This document shows, in pieces, positions 1-7,560 of a stretch of DNA of 14,188 nt. The translations under genes were made by a program, and so were the position numbers. The notes under the pieces were generated by a model that searched no databases, was not told the origin of the DNA, and worked only from the letters and a program-made list of their open reading frames with translations. The stretch's first letter is position 1, and each line of letters starts with the position of its first letter. This stretch comes from an uncultured Coriobacteriaceae bacterium (GTDB taxonomy: Bacteria > Actinomycetota > Coriobacteriia > Coriobacteriales > Atopobiaceae), in contig USBN01000037.1 in assembly GCA_900552935.1 (NCBI GenBank), positions 1 through 14,188 of the forward strand, in the 5' to 3' direction.

Positions 1-177
1 CTCTCGGATCAGCCCGCCCGCGCCATCGCCTACGTGAGCTGCGACCCGGCGACCCTCGCCCGCGACCTCGCTCGCTTCCGCGAGATTGGCGTCTTCGAGC
101 CGGTCTCCGTCACGCCGGTCGACCTCTTCCCGCAGACCTTCCACGTCGAGACCGTCACCAAGCTCGTTCGCAAGTAA
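1..177 (+). CDS. 23S rRNA (uracil-5-)-methyltransferase RlmD / TrmA-family enzyme, C-terminal end (5' partial)
   Basis: The reading frame is open from base 1 and ends at TAA 175-177, giving the last 58 residues of a longer protein whose start lies outside the window. Residues 11-21 read YVSCDPATLAR, the signature around the catalytic cysteine of the RumA/TrmA family (window residue 14), where the Cys attacks C6 of the target uracil. The end, DLFPQTFHVETVTKLV, matches the family's conserved C-terminal motif (DxFPxTxHVE). These SAM-dependent enzymes form 5-methyluridine in 23S rRNA or tRNA. The visible fragment does not separate RlmD, RlmC and TrmA subtypes, because the N-terminal TRAM and Fe-S region is missing. 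The gene is followed after 36 bases by a DJ-1-family gene on the same strand and probably shares its transcript. Confidence 0.9.
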   Translation, partial: LSDQPARAIAYVSCDPATLARDLARFREIGVFEPVSVTPVDLFPQTFHVETVTKLVRK

Positions 178-213
178 CCCACAAGGCCGCCGACACGGCA
201 GATTGGATACACC

Positions 214-765
214 ATGGCACGCATCGCAATCCTTCTTGCTGATGGCTTCGAGCCCATCGAGGCGCTCGCCCCGGCAGACGTCTGCCGTCGCGGCGGCCAG
301 GACGTGGCCCTCGTCACTATAAACGCCGAGCCGCACGTCACCTCTGCCCAGAACGTCGGCATCGACTGCGATGCCACGCTTGACACCTATGACTTCGCCA
401 CCTGCGACCTTATCGTCCTGCCCGGCGGCCTTCCTGGCACCACGACGCTGCGCGCCACCGACCGCGTCTGCGAGCTCGCGCGCGACTTCATGGAGAACCG
501 CAAGGTAGGCTCGATCTGCGCCGCTCCTTCCATCCTTGCCGAGCTCAACCTCCTCGAAGGCCGAACGGCAACCTGCTATCCGGGCTTCGAAGGAGATTTT
601 CCCGCCGGCGTTCGCCCGGAGAAGAACGGTGTCTACCGCGACGGCAACCTCGTAACCGCGTCTGGCCCCGGCTTTGCCGTCGAGTTTGGCCTCGCCCTGC
701 TCGAGCTTCTCACCGATAAGACCACTGCTGACAGCGTCGCCTCCGGCATGCTCATCGAAAGGTAG
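214..765 (+). CDS. DJ-1/PfpI (YajL-like) family protein
   Basis: The 183-residue product has the full length of the DJ-1/YajL family. The N-terminus (MARIAILLADGFEPIEAL) is the family's first beta strand and Glu-bearing helix; E16 aligns with the conserved Glu18 of human DJ-1. The nucleophile-elbow motif is SICAAPS with C102, matching the reactive Cys106 of DJ-1. Family members act in oxidative or carbonyl stress as chaperones, and deglycase or glyoxalase activity has been reported for them; the exact activity is debated and cannot be read from this sequence. The close spacing after the methyltransferase (36 bases) and before maf (stop TAG 763-765 abuts the maf GTG) points to co-transcription. 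The Shine-Dalgarno site is weak (TTGGATACACC before ATG 214). The start agrees with the family N-terminus. Confidence 0.93.
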   Translation: MARIAILLADGFEPIEALAPADVCRRGGQDVALVTINAEPHVTSAQNVGIDCDATLDTYDFATCDLIVLPGGLPGTTTLRATDRVCELARDFMENRKVGSICAAPSILAELNLLEGRTATCYPGFEGDFPAGVRPEKNGVYRDGNLVTASGPGFAVEFGLALLELLTDKTTADSVASGMLIER

Positions 766-1443
766 GTGCGCGTTTTGTCGCTGTTTGACCTTCCCAGCCG
801 CATAGATCGCCTCGTTCTCGCAAGCGGCTCCCCCAGGCGCGTCGAGCTCCTGACGGAGATAGGCTTCGACCCCATCGTGAGGCCGCAGGACATCGATGAG
901 GCGGCGGCGCTCGAGGCTTTTGCCAACAGCTTTGACGAGGAGCTGGGTGAGGATTTCGACGAGGAGCCCACTTGCGAGGAGATGGTCCGTCATCTCGCGG
1001 AATGCAAGGCGATGAGCGCCCTCGGAGACGAGACCAAGCCCGGCGACGTCATCCTCGCGGCGGACACCATCGTCGCCATCGACGGCGAGGAGCTTGGCAA
1101 GCCCCGTTCCGAGGAAGATGCCATCGAGATGCTCCACGCGCTCTCCGGGCGCACGCACGAAGTGTCTACCGGCGTCTGCCTCCTATCTCCCACGCGAACG
1201 GGCGGGCACAGGTCCTTCTCGTTCTATGAGACCACGAGCGTCACGTTCTACGAACTAGACAATGCGACCATCGAGGCCTACGTCAAAACCGGGGAGCCGC
1301 TCGATAAGGCCGGAGCCTACGGGATCCAGGGGCTCGGCCGCACGCTTGTGCGTACAATCAAAGGCGACTACTTCAATGTGGTCGGCCTCCCCGTGGCCAA
1401 AACGATGCGCGCACTTGAGGCTTTCGTCGGAAAGAGCGACTAA
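766..1443 (+). CDS. maf: Maf/YhdE-family nucleoside triphosphate pyrophosphatase
   Basis: The product (225 aa from GTG 766) belongs to the Maf family, which hydrolyses non-canonical and some canonical NTPs to NMP and pyrophosphate and can affect septation. Visible motifs are LASGSPRRVELL (residues 18-29), the metal/base motif AADTIV (98-103, D100), LGKPRS (110-115), SGRTHEVSTGV (127-137) and DKAGAYGIQG (180-189). The last motif is that of the YhdE (dTTP/UTP) subfamily rather than the m7GTP-specific YceF type. Residues about 46-69 form an unusually long acidic insertion between the PQDIDE and EEMV motifs. The start is uncertain: GTG 766 directly follows the previous stop, and in-frame TTG 775 is better placed relative to the GAAAGG at 757-762. 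The stop overlaps the next gene by one base (TAATG), implying translational coupling. Confidence 0.93.
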   Translation: MRVLSLFDLPSRIDRLVLASGSPRRVELLTEIGFDPIVRPQDIDEAAALEAFANSFDEELGEDFDEEPTCEEMVRHLAECKAMSALGDETKPGDVILAADTIVAIDGEELGKPRSEEDAIEMLHALSGRTHEVSTGVCLLSPTRTGGHRSFSFYETTSVTFYELDNATIEAYVKTGEPLDKAGAYGIQGLGRTLVRTIKGDYFNVVGLPVAKTMRALEAFVGKSD

Positions 1444-2534
1444 TGGCAAAGAGAATTTCGGGTCGAACGATGCAGGACGACAAGAGGCTCGAAGGTCCGC
1501 GTGACCTTGCGGCCAAAGCGGCGGAGGTGCCGGCCACGACCATCGCCGACGTCTCCCAAATCCCCGGAATTCGCATCGCCCATCACACGGACGAGGAGAA
1601 CGGCACCGGCTGCACGGTCATCGTCTGCCCGGCCGGTGCCACGGGCGGTGTAGACGTCCGAGGGGGCGCCCCCGCCACTCGAGAGACGGACCTCCTCCGC
1701 CCGGAGGAGACGGTCGACGTCCTACACTCCGTCGTGCTCTCTGGCGGAAGCGCCTATGGCCTGGCCGCCTCCGTTGGCGTTGCCGAGGAACTCGAGCGCC
1801 ATGGCATCGGGCTTGACGTGCAGGTTGGCGTCGTCCCAATCGTATCTGGCGCATGCCTCTTCGACCTGGCCTTCGCAAACCCGCACGTGCGCCCCACCGC
1901 GCGCGACGGAGCCTCGGCATGCACCCGCGCGCTCGACAACCCGCCGGTCCCGCTACCCAGAGGCAACGTCGGGGCTGGCTGCGGGTGCACCGTCGGCAAG
2001 CTAGGTGGCCCCACGTTCGCGATGAAGTCCGGGCTCGGGACCGACGTCGAACAGGCAGGCACGCTCGTCTGCGGTGCCATCGCCGCCGTCAATGCGTGTG
2101 GAAACGTCGTCGACCCGGATACGGGCGAGGTCATCGCCGGCATGCGCTCCCAGACGGGCGCGGGCTTCGTGGATGAGTGCGACCTCGCACTCTCCATGGC
2201 TGCGAGGATGCCCCTCGAGGCAGGCCACAACGGCAGCACCCAGCCTCCCATGCGCACGAACACGACCATCTCCTGCGTCATAACCAACGCCAAGCTCACG
2301 AAGGCCCAGGCAACGAAGGTCGCCCAAATGGCGGCGGATGCCTATGCCCATGCGATTCGCCCCACCCACACGACCAATGACGGCGACACCGTTTTCGTCA
2401 TGGCAACCGGCGAGGTTGAGATGCCCGTCGACGTGGTGGGCATCCTCGCAACGCGCGCCCTCGAGCGAGCCATCACAGACGGCGCCCGCAGCGCCAAAAC
2501 CTCTCACGGCCTCCCCGGCGCCGCGGATCTCTAG
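1443..2534 (+). CDS. P1 family (S58, DmpA/NylC-like) peptidase
   Basis: The 363-residue product matches the DmpA/P1 group of N-terminal-nucleophile hydrolases, which self-cleave and then act as aminopeptidases or amidases. Diagnostic segments are GGVDVRGGAPATRETDLL (68-85), VLSGGSAYGLAASVG (98-112), GNVGAGCGCTVGK (174-186), and RTNTTISCVITNAKL (271-285) with HTTNDGDTVF (309-318) downstream. By analogy with NylC (Asn266/Thr267), cleavage is expected between N273 and T274, making T274 the nucleophile of the beta chain; this is inference. The physiological substrate is unknown for most members. ATG 1443 overlaps the maf stop and has GGAAAGAG upstream; an alternative in-frame start is ATG 1470. 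There is no signal peptide, so the enzyme is probably cytoplasmic. Confidence 0.93.
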   Translation: MAKRISGRTMQDDKRLEGPRDLAAKAAEVPATTIADVSQIPGIRIAHHTDEENGTGCTVIVCPAGATGGVDVRGGAPATRETDLLRPEETVDVLHSVVLSGGSAYGLAASVGVAEELERHGIGLDVQVGVVPIVSGACLFDLAFANPHVRPTARDGASACTRALDNPPVPLPRGNVGAGCGCTVGKLGGPTFAMKSGLGTDVEQAGTLVCGAIAAVNACGNVVDPDTGEVIAGMRSQTGAGFVDECDLALSMAARMPLEAGHNGSTQPPMRTNTTISCVITNAKLTKAQATKVAQMAADAYAHAIRPTHTTNDGDTVFVMATGEVEMPVDVVGILATRALERAITDGARSAKTSHGLPGAADL

Positions 2535-2586
2535 GACTGTTCACCAGGCTCACACACCCGTACGAACGAATAGCGGAAAGGCTCCA

Positions 2587-3411
2587 ATGTACAAGCTCAT
2601 CGCAAGCGACATGGACGAGACGTTCCTCGACGGGCATCACCAGATTCCGCCCGCAAACCTCCCGGCACTCAAGCGCCTGCGCGAGCTTGGTGTGCTCTTC
2701 GTTCCCAGCTCCGGACGAGGCTATCTCTCCATCATGGACAACTTTGAGGACATCGACCCTGCCCTCATGGAGGGCACGTACGTCATCTCTTATAACGGGG
2801 GCTCGATAAATCGTTTTGGCGACCCCGAGCCGATCTTCTCCCACAGCCTCGACCATGACCTCGCAGACGAGCTCTGGAGGTTTGGGCGTGAGCGCGGGCT
2901 CTCCATGCACGCCTACACGCCAGACGGTCGCATTCTCGTGCAGGACATGACCGAGAGCGAGTCTCGCTACCTCGCGTCACTCCGCCGCATCGAGAAAGTG
3001 GACCTTCCGGACCTGTCGAGCGTACCCGTCGTCTCGAAGATGATCTACATGAACATGGACTTCGACTGGCTTCACGAATTTGGCGCCAACGTCGTCAACC
3101 CCATGCTCGACGGACAGGCAACGATCACCTACTCCTCCGGTCGCTACCTCGAGGTCAATCCCCTAGGCTGCGACAAGGGCGAGGGCCTCAGGAAGCTTGC
3201 CGAGATTCTCGGCGTAGACATCGCGGATACGATCGCCTTCGGGGACTCCGCCAATGACCGCGAGATGATTGCCGCGGCTGGCCTCGGCGTGGGCGTAGCC
3301 AACGTGACCGACGACGTACGCCCCGTCTGTGACCTCGTGCTCGACACGACGGGGCCCGACGGAGCGCTTCCCGAGCTAGTTGAGCGCGTCATCGAACCCC
3401 AGCATCGTTAG
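2587..3411 (+). CDS. Cof-type HAD-superfamily phosphatase (HAD-IIB)
   Basis: The chosen start is ATG 2587, preceded by GGAAAGG at 2576-2582, and it gives a canonical N-terminus, MYKLIASDMDETFLDG. The frame is open further upstream from 2338, but that part is the other-frame shadow of the peptidase gene. The 274-residue product carries all HAD motifs: motif I DxD (D8 nucleophile, D10 acid/base), motif II SSGR (41-44), motif III lysine in GCDKGEGL (K197) and motif IV FGDSANDREM (218-227, D220 and D224). The central C2B cap (about 80-185) and the length are typical of the Cof/YbiV group, Mg-dependent phosphatases acting on sugar phosphates, FMN or PLP. Substrate cannot be assigned. It is the last gene of the plus-strand run and is followed directly by a strong terminator. 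Confidence 0.94.
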   Translation: MYKLIASDMDETFLDGHHQIPPANLPALKRLRELGVLFVPSSGRGYLSIMDNFEDIDPALMEGTYVISYNGGSINRFGDPEPIFSHSLDHDLADELWRFGRERGLSMHAYTPDGRILVQDMTESESRYLASLRRIEKVDLPDLSSVPVVSKMIYMNMDFDWLHEFGANVVNPMLDGQATITYSSGRYLEVNPLGCDKGEGLRKLAEILGVDIADTIAFGDSANDREMIAAAGLGVGVANVTDDVRPVCDLVLDTTGPDGALPELVERVIEPQHR

Positions 3412-3415
3412 AGGC

Positions 3416-3467
3416 AAGCCGCCTGCGTCGTTGCCATCTCGGCAAATTCGCAGGCGGCTTTATTGTT
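3416..3467 (+). terminator. Rho-independent terminator after the HAD gene
   Basis: A perfect 12-bp stem pairs AAGCCGCCTGCG (3416-3427) with CGCAGGCGGCTT (3449-3460). An inner TTGCC/GGCAA helix (3431-3435 with 3441-3445) closes a 5-base loop. The plus strand continues TTTATTGTTT, a usable T tract. On the minus strand the stem is followed by GCCTC, so it is a poor terminator for ffh by itself, although it may slow convergent transcription. It lies between two convergent genes. Confidence 0.88.
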
Positions 3468-3488
3468 TGCTATAGCGCTTCCGTGAGG

Positions 3489-4892
3489 TTAGAACGGAAG
3501 TTTTCCTCCGGGCATGCCCATGCCGCCCGGCATGCCGCCACCCATCTGACGCATCATCTGCTGCATCTGGCGCTTAGCCTGCTTGCGGTTGCCGCTCCCC
3601 ATCATGCCGCGCATCTTGCCCATCATCTTGTTGAGCTCGCTCCACTGCTTGATGAGGCGGTTGACGTCCTGCACGGAGTGTCCGGAGCCGCGCGCGATGC
3701 GCTGGCGACGCATGCCGTTAATGATGCCCGGGGTAGCGCGCTCCTGCTTCGTCATCGAATGGATGATGCTCTCGATCTGGCGCATCTGCTCCTCGGAGTT
3801 ATCGCCACCCATCTGGCGCAGCGCCCTGTCTCCGCCGGGAAGCATGCCCAAGATCTTTCCCATGCCGCCCATCTTGCGAATCTGCTGCATCTGGGCAAGC
3901 ATGTCGTCCATCGTGAAGCCCTCGCGCAGCATCCTCTCGGCTTCGGCGGCGGAAGCGGCGTCAGCGTTGGCCTGGGCCGTCTCGATGATGCCCACGACAT
4001 CACCCATGCCGAGGATGCGCTTGGCCATGCGGTCCGGATGGAAGACCTCGAGGGACTCGGGCTTCTCGCCCATGGAGACGAACTTAATGGGCTTGCCCGT
4101 CACGGCGCGGACGGACAGCGCGCCGCCGCCGCGGGCGTCGCCATCGAGCTTGGACATGATGACACCGTCGAACTCAGTGCGCTCGGCGAACTCGGAAACG
4201 ACGTTGACGATGTCCTGACCAGTCATCGCGTCGACGACCATGAGGACCTGGTCGGGCTTGACCGCGCTCTTGATGTCGACGGCCTCCTGCATCATGAGCT
4301 CGTCGATCTGGAGACGTCCAGCGGTATCGACGATGACCACGTCGCGGAGGTGGTCGACGGCCTCCTGAACGGCCTCGCGCGCGATCGCGACGGCGTCCTT
4401 GCCGTCACCGCGGTAGACGGGCACGCCAATCTCGCCGCCGAGGGTCTCGAGCTGGTCAGCCGCGGCGGGACGGTGCGTGTCGCACGCGGCGAGCTGCGGA
4501 GAGCGGCCCTGCTTCTTGAGCATGTAGGCAAGCTTGGCGCTCGCGGTGGTCTTACCGGAGCCCTGCAGGCCAACGAGCATGATCACGTTGGGCGTGCGGT
4601 TGGGCATAAGTGTGAGCTTGCTCTCAGTGGAGCCGAGAAGCTCCGTGAGCTCAGCGAGAACGACCTTGACGACGTTCTGCGCAGGCGTCAGAGAGGTAAG
4701 GACCTCGGCCGTGAGGCACTGCTCCTTGCAGCGGGCCACGAAGTCCTTGACCACGCGGAAGTTGACGTCTGCCTCAAGCAGCGCCATGCGAATCTCGCGC
4801 ATTGCCGCGTTGATATCGTCCTCCGTGAGGCGACCCTTGCCGCGCAGCTTGTCGAAGGTATCCGTGAGGCGGTCTGAGAGGCTATTGAACAT
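3489..4892 (-). CDS. ffh: Signal recognition particle protein Ffh (SRP54)
   Basis: Ffh binds the SRP RNA and signal sequences of nascent membrane proteins and docks with FtsY through paired GTPase domains. The 467-residue product shows the N-domain (1-90), the G-domain P-loop GLQGSGKT (108-115), the insertion-box segment DTHRPAAADQL (138-148), DTAGRL (189-194) and SKLDGDARGG (247-256). A methionine- and glycine-rich M domain runs from about 320 to the end. The SRP RNA-binding helix is RRQRIARGSGHSVQDVN (395-411). The C-terminal tail is rich in GGM repeats. ATG 4892 has TAGGAG upstream with good spacing. It follows ftsY by 71 bases on the same strand, so both SRP GTPases are probably made from one transcript. 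A long open frame on the opposite strand here is a codon-bias shadow. Confidence 0.98.
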   Translation of the reverse strand: MFNSLSDRLTDTFDKLRGKGRLTEDDINAAMREIRMALLEADVNFRVVKDFVARCKEQCLTAEVLTSLTPAQNVVKVVLAELTELLGSTESKLTLMPNRTPNVIMLVGLQGSGKTTASAKLAYMLKKQGRSPQLAACDTHRPAAADQLETLGGEIGVPVYRGDGKDAVAIAREAVQEAVDHLRDVVIVDTAGRLQIDELMMQEAVDIKSAVKPDQVLMVVDAMTGQDIVNVVSEFAERTEFDGVIMSKLDGDARGGGALSVRAVTGKPIKFVSMGEKPESLEVFHPDRMAKRILGMGDVVGIIETAQANADAASAAEAERMLREGFTMDDMLAQMQQIRKMGGMGKILGMLPGGDRALRQMGGDNSEEQMRQIESIIHSMTKQERATPGIINGMRRQRIARGSGHSVQDVNRLIKQWSELNKMMGKMRGMMGSGNRKQAKRQMQQMMRQMGGGMPGGMGMPGGKLPF

Positions 4893-4963
4893 CGAAGCTC
4901 CTAGCTGGGATTCGTTGCGAACAGTACTGGCTAGACGTCAGGGAAGGCTCGGTAAGCTCGAGC

Positions 4964-5863
4964 CTAGATCGTCTCGCCCACGAGGGCGCGGGTGAAGCTG
5001 AGCGCGTCGAAGGACTGGAAGTCATCGATGCCCTCGCCCACACCGATGCGCCAGATCGGCAGGTCGAGCTGACTCGCAATCGAGACCGCGATACCGCCCT
5101 TCGAGGTACCGTCGAGCTTCGTCACGATGAGGCCATCGAGATCGAGCGCGTCGTTGAACTCCTTCGCCTGCGCGAGGCCGTTCTGGCCAGTGGTCGCATC
5201 GACGACGAGGACAACGGTCACGGGCATGCTCGCGCGCTTGCGCGTGACGTTCACGATCTTGGCGAGCTCACGCATGAGCTCGGGAGACGTGTGCAGGCGT
5301 CCGGCGGTGTCGATAAGCATGAGCTCCGTGCCCTCGCGCTCCGCGGTCTCGACCACGTTATAGCAGACGCTCGCAGGGTCAGCGCCGCGCTCGCGGGTGA
5401 CGACGCGCACGTCAGCGCGCTCGCCCCAGACCTGGAGCTGCTCAATCGCGGCGGCGCGGAAGGTGTCGGCGCCGCCGATGAGGACGGACTTGCCCTTGCC
5501 CTTCGCGGCCGCGGCAAGCTTGCCCACCGTGGTGGTCTTGCCGGCGCCGTTGATGCCGACGAACAGCACGCAGCTCGGCGTGTCGTCGAACGGATCGCGG
5601 TCGGAGATGGGGAACGCCTCGGCCAGGCGCTTGGCGAGGGCCTCACGGAGCTGGTCGGCCGTACGCAGGCCCTTCTTCGCGGCAAGCTCGCGGAGGTCAT
5701 CCGTGACGCTCATCGCGAGCTCGGGACCGATGTCACCCATGACGAGGGTATCCTCGAGATCCTCCCAGAACTGCTCGTCGACGTCGCCGCCCATGTAAAA
5801 GATCTGGTTGAGCGCCTCGCGAGACTTCGCGAGTCCGCTCCTCAAGCGGTCAGCAAGCCCCAT
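4964..5863 (-). CDS. ftsY: SRP receptor GTPase FtsY
   Basis: FtsY is the membrane-associated receptor that accepts the ribosome-nascent-chain-SRP complex and delivers it to the translocon. The 299-residue product consists of essentially the NG core: N-domain helices (1-85), P-loop GINGAGKT (103-110), DTFRAAAIEQL (133-143), DTAGRLH (185-191), TKLDGTSKGG (248-257) and the C-terminal GVGEGIDDFQSF (274-285). The long acidic A domain found in E. coli and many actinobacterial FtsY proteins is missing. Membrane contact is therefore likely to rest on the short N-terminal amphipathic stretch MGLADRLRSGLAKSREAL; this is inference. ATG 5863 overlaps the smc stop (ATGA), with GGAAAGGTGG upstream inside smc, indicating translational coupling. 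Confidence 0.97.
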   Translation of the reverse strand: MGLADRLRSGLAKSREALNQIFYMGGDVDEQFWEDLEDTLVMGDIGPELAMSVTDDLRELAAKKGLRTADQLREALAKRLAEAFPISDRDPFDDTPSCVLFVGINGAGKTTTVGKLAAAAKGKGKSVLIGGADTFRAAAIEQLQVWGERADVRVVTRERGADPASVCYNVVETAEREGTELMLIDTAGRLHTSPELMRELAKIVNVTRKRASMPVTVVLVVDATTGQNGLAQAKEFNDALDLDGLIVTKLDGTSKGGIAVSIASQLDLPIWRIGVGEGIDDFQSFDALSFTRALVGETI

Positions 5864-7560
5864 CAGGCATCGACCACCTTTCCTGTCGCGCGGTCAAGCC
5901 GCTGGGATACAACGTGACTGACACCATCGGCCTGCATGGAGACGCCGTACAGGACGTCGGCCTGCTCCATGGTCCTCCTCTGGTGCGAAATGACGATAAG
6001 CTGCGTCGTCTCCTTGAGCTGCTCGATGGCATCGAGAAGCTTGTCGAGGTTGGCGTCGTCGAGCGCCGCCTCCACCTCGTCGAAGACGTAGAACGGCACG
6101 GTTCGCGTGCGATAGACAGCAAAGAGCAGCGCGAGGGCCGTGAGGGACTTCTCGCCGCCGCTCATGAGCGTCATCTTCGCGATGCGCTTGCCCTTGGGCT
6201 GCGCCACGACCTCGATGCCGGTCTCCGCGGGATGGTCCGGGTCGCACATCTCGAGATGCGCCTTGCCACCCGGAAAGAGCATGCCGAAGATCTCGATGAA
6301 GTTGGCGTTCACGGCCTCGAAGGTCTCGAGGAACTGCCTACGCATCTTGCGGTCGATGGCCGCGGTGATCTTGACGAGCGCGGCACGGGCCCTCTCGAGG
6401 TCCTCGAGCTGAGCCCCGATGTAGTCCGCACGCTCCTTGAGCTTGGTGTACTCGTCCATCGCGACCTGGTTGACGGGGCCGAGGCTATCGATCTGGCGGC
6501 GGAGGGACGCGACCTCGCGCTCGGTGGCCTCGCGGTCATCGGGCTCGGGCATCTGCAGCGCCTCTTCGAGGACGTGTCTACCGTCGGCCGTGATCTGCGC
6601 GATCGCTTGCTCGACGCGGACCTCGAGGCGTCCGCTCTCCACCTTAACGTCGCTCTGGGCGCCCTTGGCCTGCTCAAGTGCCGCATTGGCGTCCGCGACC
6701 TGCTGCTTCGCGTCGCCGATGGTCTTCTTGAGGGAGTCGGAGTCCGCCTCGGCGAGACTCGCACGGTCACGCAAGCGCTCTGCCCAGGTCTTACAAGCCT
6801 CGTGGATCGCCTCGTAGCGCTCGTGGAGCGGGTCGACGCGAAGGCGCAGCACCTCGAGGGAGCGCGTAGCCTCCTCAGCGGCGCGGGCGCGCTCGTCAAG
6901 GGAGGTGATGCGGCCGGAGAGCTCACGCTGGCGCTCGTCGAGGTGATGCAGGCGCTCGCGGCTCGTCGCAAGCTTGAGGCGCGCGTCGGCGGCCTTCTTG
7001 GTGGCCTCGTCCTCTGCTCGAGAGGCCTCGCGACGGCGGCTAGTAGCCTCCTCGAGGTCGCGCGACAGCTTGGCAAGGCGTTCCTTGGCGGCATCTGCCT
7101 TGGCCTTGAGCTCATCCAGGCGCGGACGTGCCTCGCGGGTGCGCTCGCGTGCCTTCTCGCGGCGGGCCTCCACCTGCGTGCGCCCGTCATGAGCGGAGCT
7201 CACCTGAGACTGCAGGCGGCCGACCTCCGAGTTGAGGGAGTCCCTCTCGCCGGTGAGGCGGGAGAGCTCGCCGGCGGCGTCGGCGGAGGCGTCGCGAGCC
7301 CGGGCGAGGGCGTCCGCGGCGGCATCCGCGGCGGCAGAAGCGCTCGCGAGCGTCGAGTCGGCCGAGGCGACGGCTGTCTCGAGGGCAGGCATACCCTCCT
7401 CGAGCGCGGCGACCTCACGCCTGCGCTCGAGCGTGCCCGCGGCGGCGCCGGCAGAAACGCCAGCCCGCGTGCGACCGTCGCTCGTCGGTAACGTAGGTAA
7501 GGCTCGGGTTCGCGGCGTGGGCACGCACCGCCGCCTCGGGGGAATCGACGATGAAGACAT
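5863..7560 (-). CDS. smc: Smc C-terminal half: return coiled coil and ATPase head (out of frame with the N-terminal half)
   Basis: The frame is open from 7560, but its first 27 residues (MSSSSIPPRRRCVP...) are an out-of-frame reading of the hinge; true Smc sequence begins at D28 (7479). It continues through a long alanine/glutamate/arginine coiled coil and ends with the C-terminal head lobe. The ABC signature LMSGGEKSLTALAL starts at residue 465 of this frame (about 1089 in a joined protein). Walker B and the D-loop follow as YVFDEVEAALDDAN. The H-loop region is IVISHQRRTME. No convincing Shine-Dalgarno site precedes ATG 7560, so independent expression is doubtful unless translation is coupled to the overlapping first half. 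The stop overlaps the ftsY ATG. Confidence 0.82.
   Translation of the reverse strand: MSSSSIPPRRRCVPTPRTRALPTLPTSDGRTRAGVSAGAAAGTLERRREVAALEEGMPALETAVASADSTLASASAAADAAADALARARDASADAAGELSRLTGERDSLNSEVGRLQSQVSSAHDGRTQVEARREKARERTREARPRLDELKAKADAAKERLAKLSRDLEEATSRRREASRAEDEATKKAADARLKLATSRERLHHLDERQRELSGRITSLDERARAAEEATRSLEVLRLRVDPLHERYEAIHEACKTWAERLRDRASLAEADSDSLKKTIGDAKQQVADANAALEQAKGAQSDVKVESGRLEVRVEQAIAQITADGRHVLEEALQMPEPDDREATEREVASLRRQIDSLGPVNQVAMDEYTKLKERADYIGAQLEDLERARAALVKITAAIDRKMRRQFLETFEAVNANFIEIFGMLFPGGKAHLEMCDPDHPAETGIEVVAQPKGKRIAKMTLMSGGEKSLTALALLFAVYRTRTVPFYVFDEVEAALDDANLDKLLDAIEQLKETTQLIVISHQRRTMEQADVLYGVSMQADGVSHVVSQRLDRATGKVVDA

Noticed and set aside
2338..2586. N-terminal extension of the HAD gene to 2338
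   Set aside because: The extension overlaps the peptidase gene, reads as low-complexity Pro/Ser/Ala, and the HAD motif begins right after ATG 2587, which has a good ribosome site.
3483..4877. 464-codon open frame on the plus strand opposite ffh
   Set aside because: It mirrors ffh codon for codon, is full of His/Ala/Leu repeats typical of antisense reading of GC-rich genes, has no ribosome site and no family resemblance.
4893..4963. Separate ffh promoter or terminator between ftsY and ffh
   Set aside because: A TACTGT hexamer and a short GCTCG/CGAGC pairing occur, but there is no matching -35 and no T tract; read-through from ftsY is the simpler view.
7470..7490. Programmed +1 ribosomal frameshift in smc
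   Set aside because: No slippery run, no internal stop at the junction (the frame-1 stop is about 65 bases further on) and no known precedent in smc, so a mutation or sequence error is preferred.
5914..7491. 525-codon open frame on the plus strand opposite smc, with similar long frames at 7965-9437
   Set aside because: These are antisense shadows of the Smc coiled coil; high GC suppresses stop codons in this frame. The minus-strand product has complete Smc motifs.
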